Source of the DNA: Irineochytrium annulatum
Taxonomy: Eukaryota; Chytridiomycota; Chytridiomycetes; Chytridiales; Chytridiaceae
DNA length: 47,511 nucleotides
Assembly (NCBI GenBank): GCA_027600665.1
Contig: JADGJL010000076.1
Span: 1 to 47,511, forward strand
Direction of reading: 5' to 3'
The position numbers and the translations under genes were made by a program. Below, in pieces: positions 20,824-32,987 of this stretch (positions within the stretch are counted from its first letter, which is position 1; each line of letters starts with the position of its first letter). Under the pieces are notes generated by a model. That model saw nothing but the letters and a program-made list of their open reading frames with translations. It made no database searches and had not been told where the DNA came from.

Positions 20824-21341
20824 GGACGACGAAAAAAGTGGAGGTGTGGGGGAGGAACTGTGAGTGATTGAATGCCGGGAGGAAGACAAGTTCGGCTCAG
20901 CGCTTTCTTTGGGTGGTGTGGCTGAGGAGAGGGACTGGTGGAGATGTTTTGGGAGGTAAGCCCGCTGTGGCGCTCGTTGCTTGGTTTGGGACTATGAGAT
21001 CGACTTTTTATCTATCTATCTATTTCCTGTTACCTATTTACCCTGCCAATTGGTGTTAATGCGAATGCTCTATACCAGGAGCTAATAAATGACGGTAACG
21101 ATTATACGAGTGACAATTCGCTTGTGCTATGCTGTTAGGGGACGTCTTACGTGCGTAATCCAGTAGAGATGCGCTAGCTTTCAACGAAGCATTTGCGGAC
21201 AAGCAAATGATTCCGAGCACCGCCTAAAGAACCTACGCAGCAAAAGGATCTACCACATCAAAGAAATATCTACTTTCATCAATGTATCTGCTACCCTATC
21301 TTCTAAATCTACGGCATAAGAAATGTCAAATAAACAAGATT
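20824..21341. other. Convergent intergenic region with a short TATC microsatellite
   Basis: Both flanking genes end here (CRAL-TRIO from the left, DNA methyltransferase from the right), so it holds two 3' UTRs and terminators. A short repeat of TATC units lies at about 21009-21024. Nothing else is recognised. Confidence 0.5.
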
Positions 21342-24300
21342 TTAATTTATCACATCCTCGTCCTCGTTGAGAATGATCATAAGCTCGCCGCTCCTCCCGC
21401 ACTCCTCCTCCTCCTCCTCCTCATCGCCCGTAACCTCAATCACCTCCACCTCCGCCGGAACGTGAGGCCCGCCGTCGCTCACAAGCGGTCCCCTCTCCCA
21501 CTTCCCCTTCCGCTCCTTCAACTTGTACGGCCTGATGCAGCGCACAATCTCCGTCCCCACCGCGAACGCCATCGACGCTGGCACCGCGTTCCCGATCTGC
21601 TTCTGCACCGAGGCCTTGTCCCCGACGAGCACGTCAATGTCCTCGGGCTCAAAACCTTGCGCGAGCGCGCACTCCCGAACCGATATGTGCCGGTCCTGGG
21701 CCACGTCCGGGTGGACGACTCTCGCATTTTCCCTCAGGGTCCCCGTGATCGTGTCGAAGAAGCCTTCCCACTTGAGGCGTTCGAACTTCGCGGTGGCGGC
21801 GTTGGACCTCTCGTGATGCTTCAGTCCCGCGGCGCCGGCCCGGCCATAAGGCGGCAAGGCCGGCAGGTGGCCGATCGCGTCCCGGATTGTGACGGGCTCA
21901 CATGGCGCCGACAGGAAAGGTTTAAACGCAGCCTCGCGGACTGCCTCCTCTTCGTCGAAATCCTCCCGCTTTCGGTGGCAGCGGAGGAAGAAGTTCGAGT
22001 AGTAAATGCCGTCCGGGACCTGAGCGTAGTTCGTGTACATGGGAGTACGCGGAAGCGGGTATCCGGTGGCTGTATTCCCATTAGCGTGTCAGTTCAATGA
22101 CAAAGCCTCATGGTATTTACCGGCGAAGATGAAGAAAATGCGGTTCCGTGCCTGCGGTGAGCCATGGCAGGGGCCATGAAGAATTTCGCCGTGGACGCTA
22201 TTGATTGTGAGCAACGACGTACACAAATTGTCGCCCACCTATAACCTAGTCCAAGCATCTGCGCCACCATATACAGATACGGTGGAATATCAACCTCCTT
22301 AAACTTCTTGTGCCGTCCAAACTCCCTATAAAAACGTCAACAAAATTTCGGGCAAAAGTACAAGTTACGCCACGTTCTCCATGACAAAGTAGTACGGGCT
22401 GTCAGCGGCAAACATTAAACGGGATGCAACGAACTTGCGATCGCTTACTTAAAGAATTCGGCGTACATCCCGACGATTTTCAGTATCGTCCCCCTGTCGT
22501 CCTCGTGTGCAGAGCGATTTAGCAGCGACCAGGAAGTGCAGCACAAGCCGCCGACGATAACCTCGTATTTATGCTATACCACAACAAAATATAAAAATCG
22601 GACACGCATTGTGAACGTGAAGGCAGACCTTGTGCTCCTGCCTGTTCTGCCTGCACCTCTCGAGGAACTTTGTCGCCTCAATGCACTCCCCACCCTCCGG
22701 CTTCCCCCTCCTCCGCATGCGCGCGTTGTATGATTTGACGGCGTCCGCGTCGAGGTCGACCATCTTCTCGACCGCGCAGAAGCCGGACTCCTCGAGCCCG
22801 ATCTCGAAGTTGCCGGCGCCGCCCATAAGCGACAGGGCCCGCAGCGGCCGCATCTTGTTCGGGTTCGCGGCCGGATTTTTAGATGGGTATCGGTACTCGG
22901 TCTCAGGGGCGTTGCGGAAGAAGAACTGCAACTCGTTAAAAAACCGGCAAGCGCTTGTGGCATAAGGATGTTGGTTATCTTACGTTTCGCGTCGCACCGT
23001 GATGCCGGAGATGCAGCGGCATATCCCCCTCACCGTCCCAATACTCAACGAAGACCTCAAAGTTGAACCTAACGTCGATTTCGTCCCACCCGTCGATCCT
23101 CAGTTTTTCCCTCGACCACGCGAGCTAGAAAAGTAACACCGCATATGGTCAATCAAACGCTTCGCAAAGTAACAACATTCGCGTACGCTACCTCATTTTT
23201 GTACGAAGATTTTGGTCGCAAGAACGGACGGACGACGATGTGCGGGGACTTCGTACCGGTCATAACGCTAATCACCTGTGATTGTTGGTAATGGGTTTTA
23301 TTAAATGGAGATTTAAACGCTGCAGATAAACTAGACACCTCAACAACCGTCTCCAGCCTCTCACCCTTCGTCCGCAAACCGTAACACTGCCCCGCCTTAA
23401 ACGACCGCATCTTCGTCTGGTAGATCGACCGAGCCCGGCGAGCTTCCTCTTCGGCAGCCTCTTGGGCACCTTCGCATGTCTCATCGTAGTCAAACCCGTT
23501 GGGGATCTCGCTTCGCTTCCCACCCGGCTTCACGACGCATCCGCACAGGTTCTCCGGTCGCTCGGACGGCTTCGCGTACTTGACGAAATCTATGGGCATG
23601 AACGTGTTGAGATTATCCTCGTCGAAGAACAACGGGCAGTAGTAATCATAGCCCTCTAAACGAATCATAGAAGTTAGTACATCCGTTTAACGTTTGGCTC
23701 AACATGGGAGGAGGATAAAAAAAAAAGGAAAGGAAGGGAAAGGAAACCAACGAATACCTTTCGGCTCTGACGAGTAGGAGACCTTCACTAGGTCTATAAG
23801 CTCGTTGTAACCGACCCAGCGATTCCGACACTCGCAATGCGCCGACGCGAGGATCAACCCTTTCCGAAATTTGGCCAGAAGTCCACCAGCCGAGGGTGAC
23901 AATGGCGTGTGTTCGGGAGAGCTAAGGAAACCGACCATCAAACGCGACATCGAATCAAGGAGTCACAAAAAAAGTAGCTAGTGTGAAGGCACGTACTAGA
24001 ACCAAACGATGCGGACTCCATCTTTGCCCAGCTCAGTGACCCTTGCCAAATGCTTCGCGTCCGGCGACTGCGTATCCTTCTTCGTCTGCCTGATCTCGTA
24101 GCATTGCCCAACTTTCACATGGTCGCGACGATAACGCGGCCCCGCGTTATCCTCCAAAGATTGAAAATGTTGAGGATAAACACCCTTCAGGAAAAACGCG
24201 GTGGTGGGGGCATCCTCCTCGTTGGTCGCGGTACGCGTCAAGAGCTTCTTAGCGCCCTCCTTCACGTCTACCCTCTTTAAGTGGCCCTGCGCCCGCTTCC

Positions 24301-24490
24301 GCTTGCGGCTGGTCTTCTTCTCGGCCGCATTTAAGATCGTGTCGGCGTAGTTGACCTTTCTGCGTCTCCGGCCCGGTCGTGCGCCGTCATCCTCCGGGCC
24401 TTCTGGATCTGAGATCTCCACGCGGCAGTCATCCTCGCTCTCCTCGCTTTCAGAGGTGGAGAGGTGGATCACCAGGTCCTCGTTCAACAT
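21342..24490 (-). CDS. DNA (cytosine-5) methyltransferase with two BAH domains, DNMT1/DIM-2-like, divergent motif IV
   Basis: Eleven exons: 24490-23997, 23921-23758, 23655-23339, 23275-23192, 23124-22984, 22925-22629, 22573-22449, 22398-22369, 22325-22239, 22197-22121, 22069-21342; 847 residues, in frame. The 63-nt intron 23338-23276 is a multiple of three and is inferred from GT/AG ends and BAH homology. BAH1 (~90-215) has VKVGQCYEI and VRIVWFYSPEHT. BAH2 (~285-400) has FKAGQCYGL and VRPFLRP. Motif I is LSLMGGAGNFEIGLEESGF. Motif IV is VIVGGLCCTSWSLLNR, where PPCQ is expected. Motif VI is YYFVMENV, motif VIII SPQARNRIFFIFA, motif X KQIGNAVPASMA. The basic/acidic N-terminus has nuclear-signal-like RKRKR. 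The C-terminus has a poly-Glu run. The target recognition domain is ~620-760. Confidence 0.92.
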
Positions 24491-24761
24491 ATCTGTTGAT
24501 ACTCGTCAAACTCTACCATTCACGATGAAGCTTGAGATCCCTAAATATTACAACACACAATGATGGACACACTTCAGTCGCTCGATTTTCTTCCATAATA
24601 ATATTCGGTATTCAGAAACTCAAATTGTCGTTGCGGAAGCGATTTTAAACATATATGAGACTAGGTCGGTGACTACTTAATGCGATTTATATTAATGCGC
24701 AAAGGATAATGATGGAGAGAAGTTGAACGACAAAATTTGACGCACTTTCAAGCGTTCAAGG
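24491..24761. promoter_or_regulatory. 271-bp divergent promoter region, DNA methyltransferase / SPEF2
   Basis: The interval between the two divergent ATG codons. It is AT-richer than the coding flanks and contains the core promoters of both genes. No specific binding site is identified. In particular I did not find a repeated motif of the kind expected for a flagellar-gene regulator. Confidence 0.45.
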
Positions 24762-27700
24762 ATGAGCCTGATCCTGGCGGAGTGGGCCACCAACCAGGTC
24801 GGCCTCTCCCAGCCGGTCGACGCCCGAAACCTGGAGCGCCAGTTCCAGTCCGGGCATCTCCTCGGCGAGCTCCTCCTGAAGCTGGACGTGATCTCGCAGG
24901 ACGACTTCGCCCAGCTTTCGAGCGGCCCGAGCTCGTCCGTGGACGCCGCAGTGAAAAACTTCATCGTCCTCGAGCGCCTTCTCAGACAGCGGCTTAATCT
25001 GACCCTCAAGTTCGGCTCCGCGTTCGATGTCATCACCGGGAAGCCCGGATGCGTCGGGCACTTGCTGCAGCAGATAAAGGCGTCGGTGGATTCGAGGGCA
25101 GGCGCGGCGGCGAAGGGAGCGGGGCTGAACGCGAAGGCGCAGAATAGGGTTGATGGGCAGGGAAGGGCGGCTGGTGTATCTGTCCGCGCGAATGCGCGGT
25201 CGCCGATGCCAGGTCGGCTGCCGTCAATGCGAGCGACGGCCAATACCGCGGCGGAATCCGCGGACGAGACTGGGATGGACACTGCCATGGATGCGGTGCT
25301 GCCCAGTAGGCCGGCTGGTGCGCCCGCTTTATCTTCATCATATTTCGATGGGAGATGATCAATTCTTTAAAACAGGGAGGACAACGCAAGCGACCCGGCT
25401 GTCAATGGATGCGCCGCAGATGAAAAAGTTTCATGAGAAGCAAGACGATTTTTTCGCATCGCGGCTAAAGCAGCAGATAAAACGGAATCAAACGGCCGGC
25501 TATAAGGTCTTGGACCATCCGAAACTCCAGCATCCCGAATACGACGATGAAAAAATCTTGCAGCAGATGAAGCAAGTGAGTTTTTTCAACAATAATTGGT
25601 TTGCTTCCAGCTAACAATGGGCAATAATGCAGGGAAAGCAGATGGGCTCAAATCGTTTGGCGCCCGCGAGAGAGTCTTCCATTAGTCCGTCCCCGTCGAA
25701 GTTGGGCAAGAAGTCGGTGCCGAACAAGAAGGGAGTCCTCGCGCCGATCTCGCAGAAGCCGGTCACGACCGAGTACGATCGCGCGCACCTCATAAGGGAG
25801 AGCGAGAAGGCTGCCAAAAAGCAGGAGCTGTTAGAGGTGTGGACATTTGCTTTTATGACGATGGAGTTATGTCATGGATGTAACGCTTTGCGCACAGAGG
25901 AGACAGGCGGCAATTGTGGAAGAACAAAGCACGAGGATCGAGGTGTTTGAGAAGCAGGTCGTTACGGGGGACATGTCGCGTACAATTTACGGCGCGGATG
26001 GGGATGACGCGACGACTGTCACGACGGAAGCCGGGGACGACGGCATGGACTCGAATGCGATCAAGACCTTCATGACAATCCGCGCTCCGATGGATCCGGT
26101 GCATCACGTCAAGATCCTCTCGAAGATGCTGCCGCCCTCAGACGAGGGTATCAAGCAGTCAAAGGAATTCTTGCATAGGATTAACGTTAGTTACAGACCT
26201 CGTTGATGGATCGCTGATGGTTTCGCAAAGGTGCGGAAGCAGGAGGAAGAGGCATCGAGGAAGGAGCGCGATCAGCGCCGGCGGAAGATCATCCTGGCGC
26301 AGCAGAACGCGCAGGAAGAGTCCGAGCGCACGCACCTGGACGACCTCCTGCTAAACAAGCTCATGCGTCAGTCGAAGCAGGAGCGCCGGATCGCCGAGGG
26401 GCTCATGCAGATCCGGCACCAGAAGGAGGTCATGAGGGAGAACCGGATCTTTCGAGAGCAGCAGTACGAGAAGAGGAGGCAGAAGGACTACGAGGAGGCG
26501 CTCGCGAGGGAGTATGACGTCGCCATGCGGTCGAGGGAGGAGTACAGGATGCAGACGGAGCTGCAGATGGCGCAACATTTGGAGATTTTGGCGAGGAAGG
26601 CGGCGGCGAGGCATGAAAAGAACAAGGGCCTTTGCAGGGAGATTGTGGATCAAGTGTTTGATTTGTCTATAAAGGTGACAAATTGAACTGTTTAAGTTAC
26701 GTATTAACCGTGTGCAGATATCGGACTACCGGGCCTTGAATGACGGCAACGACGTTCCGAAGCGTCTCGTCCGTGAGTGGAAAACCCTTTTTGTTAGCGG
26801 CCAGCCGGTCTTAAAGCGATACGATATCGAGCTTGAGCGCGACAAGATCCGACTCGACGGCGCTGGGACGGGTGGCGCAGGCGCTGCCGGTGCTGGGACC
26901 GAAGGCGACGGGTCGTCAACGGCGGAGACGAAGGTCGAGGGTATCGAGGGCGGCGCGCAGCAGGGTGACGACGCGCAGGTCTTGGACGTGATGGGTGGGA
27001 TCCAGCTGCTGGACCAGCAGGAGTTCCAGGAGTATTTGAGCGGATCCGGCGCGTGGATGTATCCGAATGACACGTATGTGGTGTGCTGTCGCTAGCGAGG
27101 GTTCGCTGACACTCGTTTTCATTCAAGTGGGAAAGATGATAAGCCTATGAAGAATGAGTTGCTTGGCGTCATCGTCAACAACGTATTGGAGATGACCTCT
27201 CCGCCGGAGCCGGTGACCGAGCTGCCGCAGATGCCCGCCGTGCCGCTAAAAATCTGCTTGATTGGGAAACGGTTCGCGGGCAAGGAGACGGTCGCCAGGA
27301 AGCTCGCCGTCCAATACTCGCTCAGTGTGCTGTCCGTTGACGAGCTTGTCCGCAGCGCAACAAAGTAGGATTTGTTGTTCTGCGTTGACGTTCGAGCTTT
27401 GGTATTAATTTGTCCGTAGTCAAATCGATTCGGAGCGGGAAAAGGCAAGGAGCGAGGGGATGGACGCAAATCGTGTCAAGAAGCTGTCTTCGGGCACGCT
27501 TGCGTCCAGGATTCAATTGTCTATGCTGGAGGGTACGAGTCCTGACGACTCCGTCATCGTGGCTTTGGTAGTTGAAGCTATTCGGCGGTGCTCCAGTGAG
27601 AAGGGTGGATGGGTCCTTGTGGACTTCCCGAGGAATCGAAACCAGGCTCAGCTTCTGGAGAAGGAACTTTCGGGGTAAGCTTTACGACCGGCCGGTCCTG

Positions 27701-30700
27701 GAATGCTTATCAATTGCAGCTATGAGGATCCGAAACCCGTTAAGCTCGGTAACCTCAAGCGGACGCCAAAAGAAAAGGATAAGTCGGCCTCGCGGAAGCG
27801 ATCTATGATCGCGCCAGTCGACCTGAAGTCGGATAACAAGCAGCCGGCTGCATCCAGTGGCCTCGATGCTGTCTTTCTTATGGACGTTGACAACGAGACT
27901 GCGATACGACGCGCAGCTGGACGGCGCATCGATCCGATAACTGGAATGAAATACCACTTGGAGCTGAATCCTCCGCCGACCGATGTACCGGTACGCACAG
28001 AGTGAATTAGCAGGCTTTGCTAATGAGAATGCAGGGCATTCACGAGCGCCTGGAGCCGGTAGAGGATGACGGCAACCAGAGCAACCAGCTCCAGTACCAG
28101 CTCGCCGCTTTTGAGGAGCAGGAAGAACCTATAAAGGAGTGGTACAGCCGCTTCCAGAATATGAGGGTACACTTACGGAAATATTTTACTGTTATTAACG
28201 TTATCTGTCTTAGATTATGGACGCAAATTCGGAGCTGGACTGCATAATGCAGGTGTTGAACAGCGAGCTGCAGGAGATGATTTCGAAGAAGCAGAAGGAG
28301 AAGGAAAGGCTGGAGGAGCTGGAGAGGGCAGCGGAGGCTGCGAAGAGGGCCCCTATACCACTTCAACCGACTAAGGAAGAAGGTGATCTTGCCGTTCCAA
28401 TCTCTGTGCAATCGCTGACGTCCACAAAAAGTCGCTCCTACGCCTGCTTATGTCCCGGACGAGCCCGTCGCGGCGACCCCTGCGAACCCGCGGGCGGAAA
28501 CCGCTGGCGCGGCATCAGTTCCTGAGGTTGATAAGAAGGTGGCACCCGCCGGCCCGAAAGCGGCGTTGATGGAGGAGGAGAAAAAGACTAAGGGGGCGCC
28601 CGGCTCGGGCAAGGCCCGCGCGCAGTCGGGCAAATTGATAGCTACTGAGAAGCAGAACTCACGGGCCGCTTCCGCCGCCGATACGAAGAAGTCGGGTACG
28701 TAGATGAAACTTTCGGAGTTTAGAAGTCGTTAATCGTGTGCAGATGGGAAGCGTGTTACCACCCCTGGTCAAGCGGCCCCGATTGAGAAAGTCCCCGAGG
28801 TTGCTCCGATAGTTGAGTTACCACCGGAACCGACGCAACCGCCAATTATCCGGACGATTACTGCCGACGGGAAGAAGTTGCCATCGCGAGAACTTGCTGA
28901 TGTCTTGGCTGACCGTAAGAATCATGTCATGTCGATAAGGAGGTTACCTAACGAGTGAACAGAATGGGCGACAATTGAGGGTACCTACACTGAAACGATT
29001 AAGTATGCTTTCCGATGCCTCCGGCGCGAGCGCGAGACAATCATACGTTACTTCCACAACACGAAGGTGAACTTCAAGCGGTATCTGGAGAGGCCGGACA
29101 AGAAGCAAAGCCTTCTTGACCTCTTTCAGTTGGAGTTTAACGCAATCGAAGACGATTTAAGGTGGGAGCATGAATTTATGCAGATATAATGACGTTGCAT
29201 TAGAGGTGATCCCGACGCAAAATCCGAGCTGCATCAACGAGGCGAGGATCTAAGGGAGCGGTTATGGGAGATGTCCGATGTGAGGCGAGAGGAGGCGGAG
29301 TCCGAGCGCGTCGCCGTGATTGAGGACAAATGGGTCGAGGACCACTTCGCTATCCTCCTCAACGTGTACATAACGATGGTCCAGGCGGAGGTGGACCGCT
29401 ACGTTGGCACCAGGTCGCTCATCAGCGACTACTACAAGGACGCCTACGGCTCGTTGACGACACTGCCCGAGACGTCTCGGATGCCTATTAAAGTGCCGCT
29501 GCTGAACGTTGGTGTGACGCCTCCGATTGACATTGCTTCCGTGTTGATTGGCGGGTACGCGAACTCTGACGCGGCGCATCGGCCGTCGCGGCGGGATGTG
29601 TCGAGCGCCGGCGACGGGCGCGGGCAAAGGAACACGGGGCGCTCGATGGCGGCGCAGGGCGGTGCAGGCGCCGGCTACGCGATGGGAGGCGCGGCGGGGG
29701 CCGGCGCGTTCGCCGCAGCGACCGGGGCGTTTGGGAAGAAGTTCTCGCTGGCCGCTGTGCCGAAGGTGCCGGGCGGCGCGAACGGGGCTGCCGGAGGTGC
29801 CGGTGGGTCAATGCCTGCCGGTGGGACGTCCGACAGCAAGCATCTGATGCCGATAATGGACCGGGATCACTCGTTGATGGAGGTCGATATGAGCATCTTC
29901 GCCGACTTAGAGAATAGCCTGTCGGTGGCGATCACGGCGACGAACAATCACTCCGTCCATGAGGAGCCTGTTTCGCAGGAGAAAGATAAGAAGGACAAGA
30001 AGAAGGGTCCTACCAGCGAGGTTCCTGAGCCGAAAAACAGTATGCGGATATTTTTTAATGTGTACTGAGTTAGCAGACTTAGGTGATCTTGACAATGAGT
30101 TACCTTCGGACTATCAGAGGACGATTGAAATGGAGGATGTCATTCTTCGGAATCGACTCGAGAGGATTAAGCAACACGCCGTTGAACACCTTAAGGTATA
30201 ATACAGTTGCGCATGTACTCTTCTGACGTAAAGTAGGAATTACGCAACAAGGGGATCGAGGTATACGTTCTTCTCGACGACTGGATTGGTATCCGATTCC
30301 AGGCCGAAATGGAGGCGATTCGCGAGATGTTGAACGTGATAAAAGAAGCTGTCGAGATGGAAGTTCGACTGCCGAACGAGTTGGTCCTTGAGGGAGAACG
30401 GTTTAAGGTTGACTTCGTTGTTTTGACTTACGAGCCGGAACCGGAGCCCAGACCGGAAAGCCCAGTCGAAAAGCAACGTAAAGCATTGCTTGCCAACTCT
30501 CTAGTTTTAACACAACGCCTCAGTTCCAGATCAGTTCACTGTTCTACAATTAGTCAACTTGAGTCGGCACTTCCGTGAGCTTGCGCCTTCGGGCAACATC
30601 AGCTCAAAGGAATTTGTCGAAGCCATTCAAAGAATGGCCGCTCTCTCGGTAGATTAAAAACACGAGAACATCTCTCTAAGTATATTACGCAGGTTGGAAC

Positions 30701-32150
30701 CGAGCTGCTCCCAGAGTACTACATGTCCGCAGAAACACCTCAGCTGCAACAAGTAAGTGATCCAGCTTCGTCCAAAGTAATCTAAAGAATATAGATCTCG
30801 GCCGTACTGGATCCCTTCGAGACCGGTTTCGTTAGCTGGCGCCGCTTCCTCATCTCGAACGCGCACATGTTACCGGTGCCGTCCGCCGATTACCTCACCT
30901 TCCTGCGGAACGCTTACTTAACGAGCGAGTCCTACGCTAGCGGAAAGGTAGGCGAGTTGTTTACTCCACGAATATGTGTAGTTCTTGTTGTAACCAGCCT
31001 ATTGCTCTTCCTAGATATCGAAGGCGGACTTCATGAAAGTCCCGTTATGGTTCGAGGAGGACGCCGACGAACTCGCGATTGAGGATCAACCGCTCACCAC
31101 CGCCACCGCATTGAATGCCGCCAACGGGCTGCCAATGACAGTCGCAAAGTTTAACCGTCCCCAGAAGTTGAAGAACGCGTTGTTCCGTAAGTTGCACCCC
31201 ACATAATTCGAACTTCCGTTAACAACAGCGAAAGACCTCTTCTCGGTCCTACCCTTCGACCCCCCACGCACGACTGTCACGACCGCTAACACAAACCCCT
31301 CCAACTCTCGCGGCAACGCTATGGGTCTCAGCGCCGTCGGCGAAGAAGGCGACGAGCATCGTGACGTCATGACGACGCCCGTTGTCAATCCGATCGAGGA
31401 GGAACCCACCGCAGCGCCAGCACCGGCCCAGGCGGCGCCGCCCGTGGATCCGGTCGACCTCCCGGCAATTGACGAGGACAACGCCAATAATAACAACAAC
31501 CCGTCCTTGGGGGGAGCCGGCGCGGGTACGTCCGAAGGCGGGCAGGGCGCGAGCGCGAACGACCTTAGCGGGTTCGGCATGCAGATGACAACAGGCACGA
31601 ACGTTACGGCCGCCGGGGTGAAGTTCCTGACGGAGCACGAGAAGGCGCCCGAAGACGGGTCGCTGTTCGATGTGACGTCTTTCTTGTTCGCTTGCGTCCT
31701 GGATGACTCGCCGAAGGGGGGTTTGCAGAAAGCTTTCGCTGTAGTTTCGGAGCGGGATGATTGGGCCGTAACGCTGAACCAGCTTTATCAGGTATGAGGT
31801 GTGCTCCCTTCAGGACGATGGTGTAACGTTTGCGTGCAGATCTACCACCAAAGCTTAGTGTTGGTTGATGAGACGAATAGAGTCAACAACGAGGCAGCCG
31901 TGGAGGATCCCATTCCAATGGTATAAACCTTGATACCATCACGTGTAACTGACTCGAACATTTGCAGGACGCGCTGTCACGCGTGTTCGAGGAATTGGGT
32001 CTGACGTCGCCCGACGACGTTATCACCTTTGAGGCTTTCATCGCGGCGACAGCGGAAAGTAGTGCAACGCTGTCGTCATGCCCGCTGTTTGTGTTAGAGG
32101 ATGTTTCCATTTCGGGAACGAGGTCGCGACCTCCTACTCGCACCTACTGA
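24762..32150 (+). CDS. SPEF2: SPEF2/KPL2/CPC1 axonemal central-apparatus protein
   Basis: 24 exons: 24762-25317, 25376-25575, 25633-25836, 25898-26185, 26231-26674, 26718-27073, 27128-27364, 27420-27674, 27720-27984 (or -27990), 28035-28166 (or from 28014), 28214-28382, 28432-28695, 28744-28914, 28963-29161, 29204-30039, 30077-30195, 30237-30477, 30524-30648, 30693-30752, 30795-30947, 31015-31186, 31229-31791, 31840-31920, 31968-32150; about 2090 residues. It is a scaffold of the C1b projection of motile cilia. Residues 1-105 are CH-like (MSLILAEWATNQVG). The conserved coiled coil contains LMRQSKQERRIAEGLMQIRH. The adenylate-kinase-like P-loop is ICLIGKRFAGKET (~720). The W-x-Y helical region is around 28963-29320. 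EF-hand-like C-terminal domains carry LDPFETGFVSWRRFL. A Gly/Ala-rich insert lies at 29620-29830. It is slightly longer than the animal homologue. Confidence 0.93.
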
Positions 32151-32987
32151 GCACTGTGCAGAAAATAGATTTGATTTTCAGTCCATTTATTTCCGTGGCA
32201 TCATGCCTGTGTACCCATTGGAGCCGCCCATCAGAAGATTACTCATAAGGTTGTTAGGTTGTTAGGTGAAGAAGCTATCGAATATGCCCCAAAGCTACGG
32301 CCCGTTGCCACCATACGCAACTCCCAATACATGGCAACAGTTCGTAGGTACGAAATGGTGGATAAAAGGGCACACATTCTTTCGGTCAGTCCGTTCACCG
32401 GACAGAAGGAAATGTGTGCCAAGATGAAATACAAAAACTATAACGTCGCCCGAAGCCCTACTTACCCTGTCAATCACAGGTGACATCCTTCCAAACCGCC
32501 ATCACAAGAGACGGCATCTACAATCTCTACGATCGCATCGCACCATCACCTTTAAGGGAAAAAAAAGCAAAGGATTAGTTGGTTTCAAGCCAGCAGTAAG
32601 TCCAAATGTGCGGAGAATTGAATCCAAAGAAATCGAGGCAATAGGAGCGAGATATTCCTCAGTTAATCCGTACGTGCATTAACCGGGTGTGAAGCCGGTT
32701 TAAAACAAGAGGTGTCAGATAAATTAAGGTTGTAGGTCATCCACGGGATATCGCGCAGCTCGGGAAGGTGGCCGGGAGCAGAGTGCAAACGGGAAGTAGA
32801 ACAGTTGGATCACAATTATACGGATATTCACCTGCTGATCAGGCTTCGTGATTTGGAGGAGCTCGAAAGAAATGAGGAATGAGCCGTTTGTCAACAGCAG
32901 CAATTTGACGGGGACGTGGCGTAGCAGCAGGGTGTTACTATCGAATTGTCACTTTGCTGATCTTTCTTTTCTTCAAGGCCGCCGACA
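32151..32987. other. Intergenic, no confident gene
   Basis: Separates the SPEF2 stop from the uL22 start. A 74-codon plus-strand frame at 32259-32483 (basic, no domain) is the longest open stretch. A pyrimidine-rich tract (CTTTCTTTTCTTC, ending 32976) just before the ATG at 32988 is typical of ribosomal-protein gene starts. Confidence 0.4.

Noticed and set aside
29548..29847. Plus-strand Arg/Gly/Trp-rich frame overlapping SPEF2 exon 15
   Set aside because: It is an out-of-frame reading of the Gly/Ala-rich insert. The SPEF2 frame continues through with matching flanking homology.
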